Shown here: piece after piece, positions 9,231-10,000 of the stretch | Layout of the letters: every line of letters begins with the position of its first letter | How positions within the stretch are numbered: the stretch's first letter is position 1 | NCBI RefSeq assembly: GCF_009363695.1 | Contig: NZ_CP045403.1 | Coordinates: 1-10,000 of the forward strand | Origin: Bacillus sp. THAF10 | GTDB taxonomy: Bacteria; Bacillota; Bacilli; Bacillales; Bacillaceae_I | Direction: 5' to 3' | DNA length: 10,000 nucleotides | Notes under the pieces: model-generated | Told to the model about the DNA's origin: nothing | What the model saw: the letters and a program-made list of their open reading frames with translations, nothing else | Databases searched by the model: none | Position numbers and translations under genes: made by a program

Positions 9231-9249
9231 ATAAGGAGAGGTACATTTG

Positions 9250-10000
9250 ATGTTAGTGAGAACTGATCAATTGGTGGAAGGATGTATTTTGGCTCAAGAA
9301 GTAAAAGCGCTCAGTGCAAAGCCTATTATGACCAAAAGAACCGTCCTAACAAATCAGCATATTGAGATTCTAGAATCCTTTTTGGTGGAAAAAGTAGAGG
9401 TAGAGGCATTTCTATCAAATGGCCAGCCGTTTAACCCACACTTGCTTTCAATGTTAGAAAGCAAGCCACCTAGAGAAGACTCTTTTTTACAAATGTATTT
9501 AAAAGCAACGTATTCCTATAGAAAGATGTATGAAAGTTGGGAATCTGGCGCACCAATTGACTACGCCTCTGTTCGAAAAACGATTATTCCACTGATTGAA
9601 AAATCACTACAGCATGATGATGAGGTTTTTACCCTTTACCACTACAGTAACGAAGAAGAATATATCTTCCATCATTCCGTCGCGGTTGCCTTGATTGCAT
9701 CTGCCATTGCTCAAGGATTAGGTCACAATAAAAAAGACGTCATTCAAGTTGGAATTGCCGGCTTTCTTATGGATTGCGGGATGTCGAGGATTGATCAAAG
9801 AATTATTAGAAACGTGGCAGTCCTGAAAAAAGAAGAATTCATCCAAATCAAAGAGCACCCTATCTTTAGCTATCAGATGGTGAGCAAGCAACCGGTAATA
9901 CAAGATGAAATAAAGCTTGCTGTCCTGCAGCATCACGAACGCTATGATAAAAGTGGTTACCCTTTTGGTTTAGCTGAAGACAAGCTTCATCCCTATACTA
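9250..10000 (+). CDS. HD-GYP domain protein with degenerate HD motif, 3' end cut by window
   Basis: The reading frame is open to the window edge, showing 250 residues. The N-terminal part (about 1-105; MLVRTDQLVEGCILAQEVKA) resembles the small domain that precedes HD-GYP modules in Bacillus proteins. The HD-GYP part starts near 130. Expected metal-ligand positions are H142 (FHHSVAVAL), the HD dyad at 174-175, H203 (KEHPIFSYQMV), H228 and H229, and D233 in HHERYDKSGYP (228-238). The dyad reads M174-D175, and the usual lysine of HDIGK is M178 (MDCGM); K234 replaces the Gly of DGSGYP. Active HD-GYP proteins hydrolyse cyclic di-GMP; this one may be impaired or serve as a binding protein. No signal peptide or membrane segment is seen in the visible part. 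AAGGAGAGG (9233-9241) serves ATG 9250 or the adjacent in-frame TTG 9247; ATG is preferred. An HD-GYP gene after gyrA is, to my recollection, found in other Bacillaceae. Confidence 0.85.
   Translation, partial: MLVRTDQLVEGCILAQEVKALSAKPIMTKRTVLTNQHIEILESFLVEKVEVEAFLSNGQPFNPHLLSMLESKPPREDSFLQMYLKATYSYRKMYESWESGAPIDYASVRKTIIPLIEKSLQHDDEVFTLYHYSNEEEYIFHHSVAVALIASAIAQGLGHNKKDVIQVGIAGFLMDCGMSRIDQRIIRNVAVLKKEEFIQIKEHPIFSYQMVSKQPVIQDEIKLAVLQHHERYDKSGYPFGLAEDKLHPYT

Overview
The window is the start of a Bacillaceae chromosome (Bacillus or a close relative), read in the direction of replication. The evidence is the gene order dnaA - dnaN - yaaA (S4 domain) - recF - remB - gyrB - gyrA, protein sequences that match the recalled Bacillus subtilis proteins closely along their whole length, strong AAGGAGG/GGTGA-type ribosome binding sites, TTG start codons on dnaA and recF, and a Bacillus-type origin-unwinding motif between dnaA and dnaN. 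All real genes are on the + strand. The species cannot be fixed from this sequence.

Layout: dnaA begins at base 1 with a TTG start, so its promoter and the upstream DnaA-box clusters lie outside the window. The 1348-1541 gap holds the downstream half of oriC: several DnaA boxes, a GC-rich step, five DnaA-trios and a 26-nt block made only of A and T. Then come dnaN (start corrected to 1542) and a strong rho-independent terminator at 2698-2737. A second block, yaaA-recF-remB-gyrB, is closely spaced and looks like one transcription unit. A 222-bp gyrB-gyrA gap carries a palindromic repeat (6448-6557), a second hairpin (6568-6592) and the gyrA ribosome binding site. gyrA ends at 9174 and is followed by a terminator hairpin (9200-9223). 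The last gene, cut by the window end, encodes an HD-GYP-type protein.

How the genes work together: DnaA opens the origin, the DnaN clamp tethers the polymerase, RecF serves gap repair and fork restart, and GyrB plus GyrA form the gyrase that relieves positive supercoils ahead of the fork. YaaA is a small RNA-binding S4 protein and RemB a regulator of biofilm matrix genes; both are conserved passengers of this locus.

Most of the window is ordinary, highly conserved core genome. I found no undescribed system. The points most worth a second look are the HD-GYP protein, whose HD dyad reads MD and whose usual lysine is Met (a possible pseudoenzyme), and the palindromic repeat-like element in the gyrB-gyrA gap, which resembles a shortened copy of a dispersed Bacillaceae repeat.
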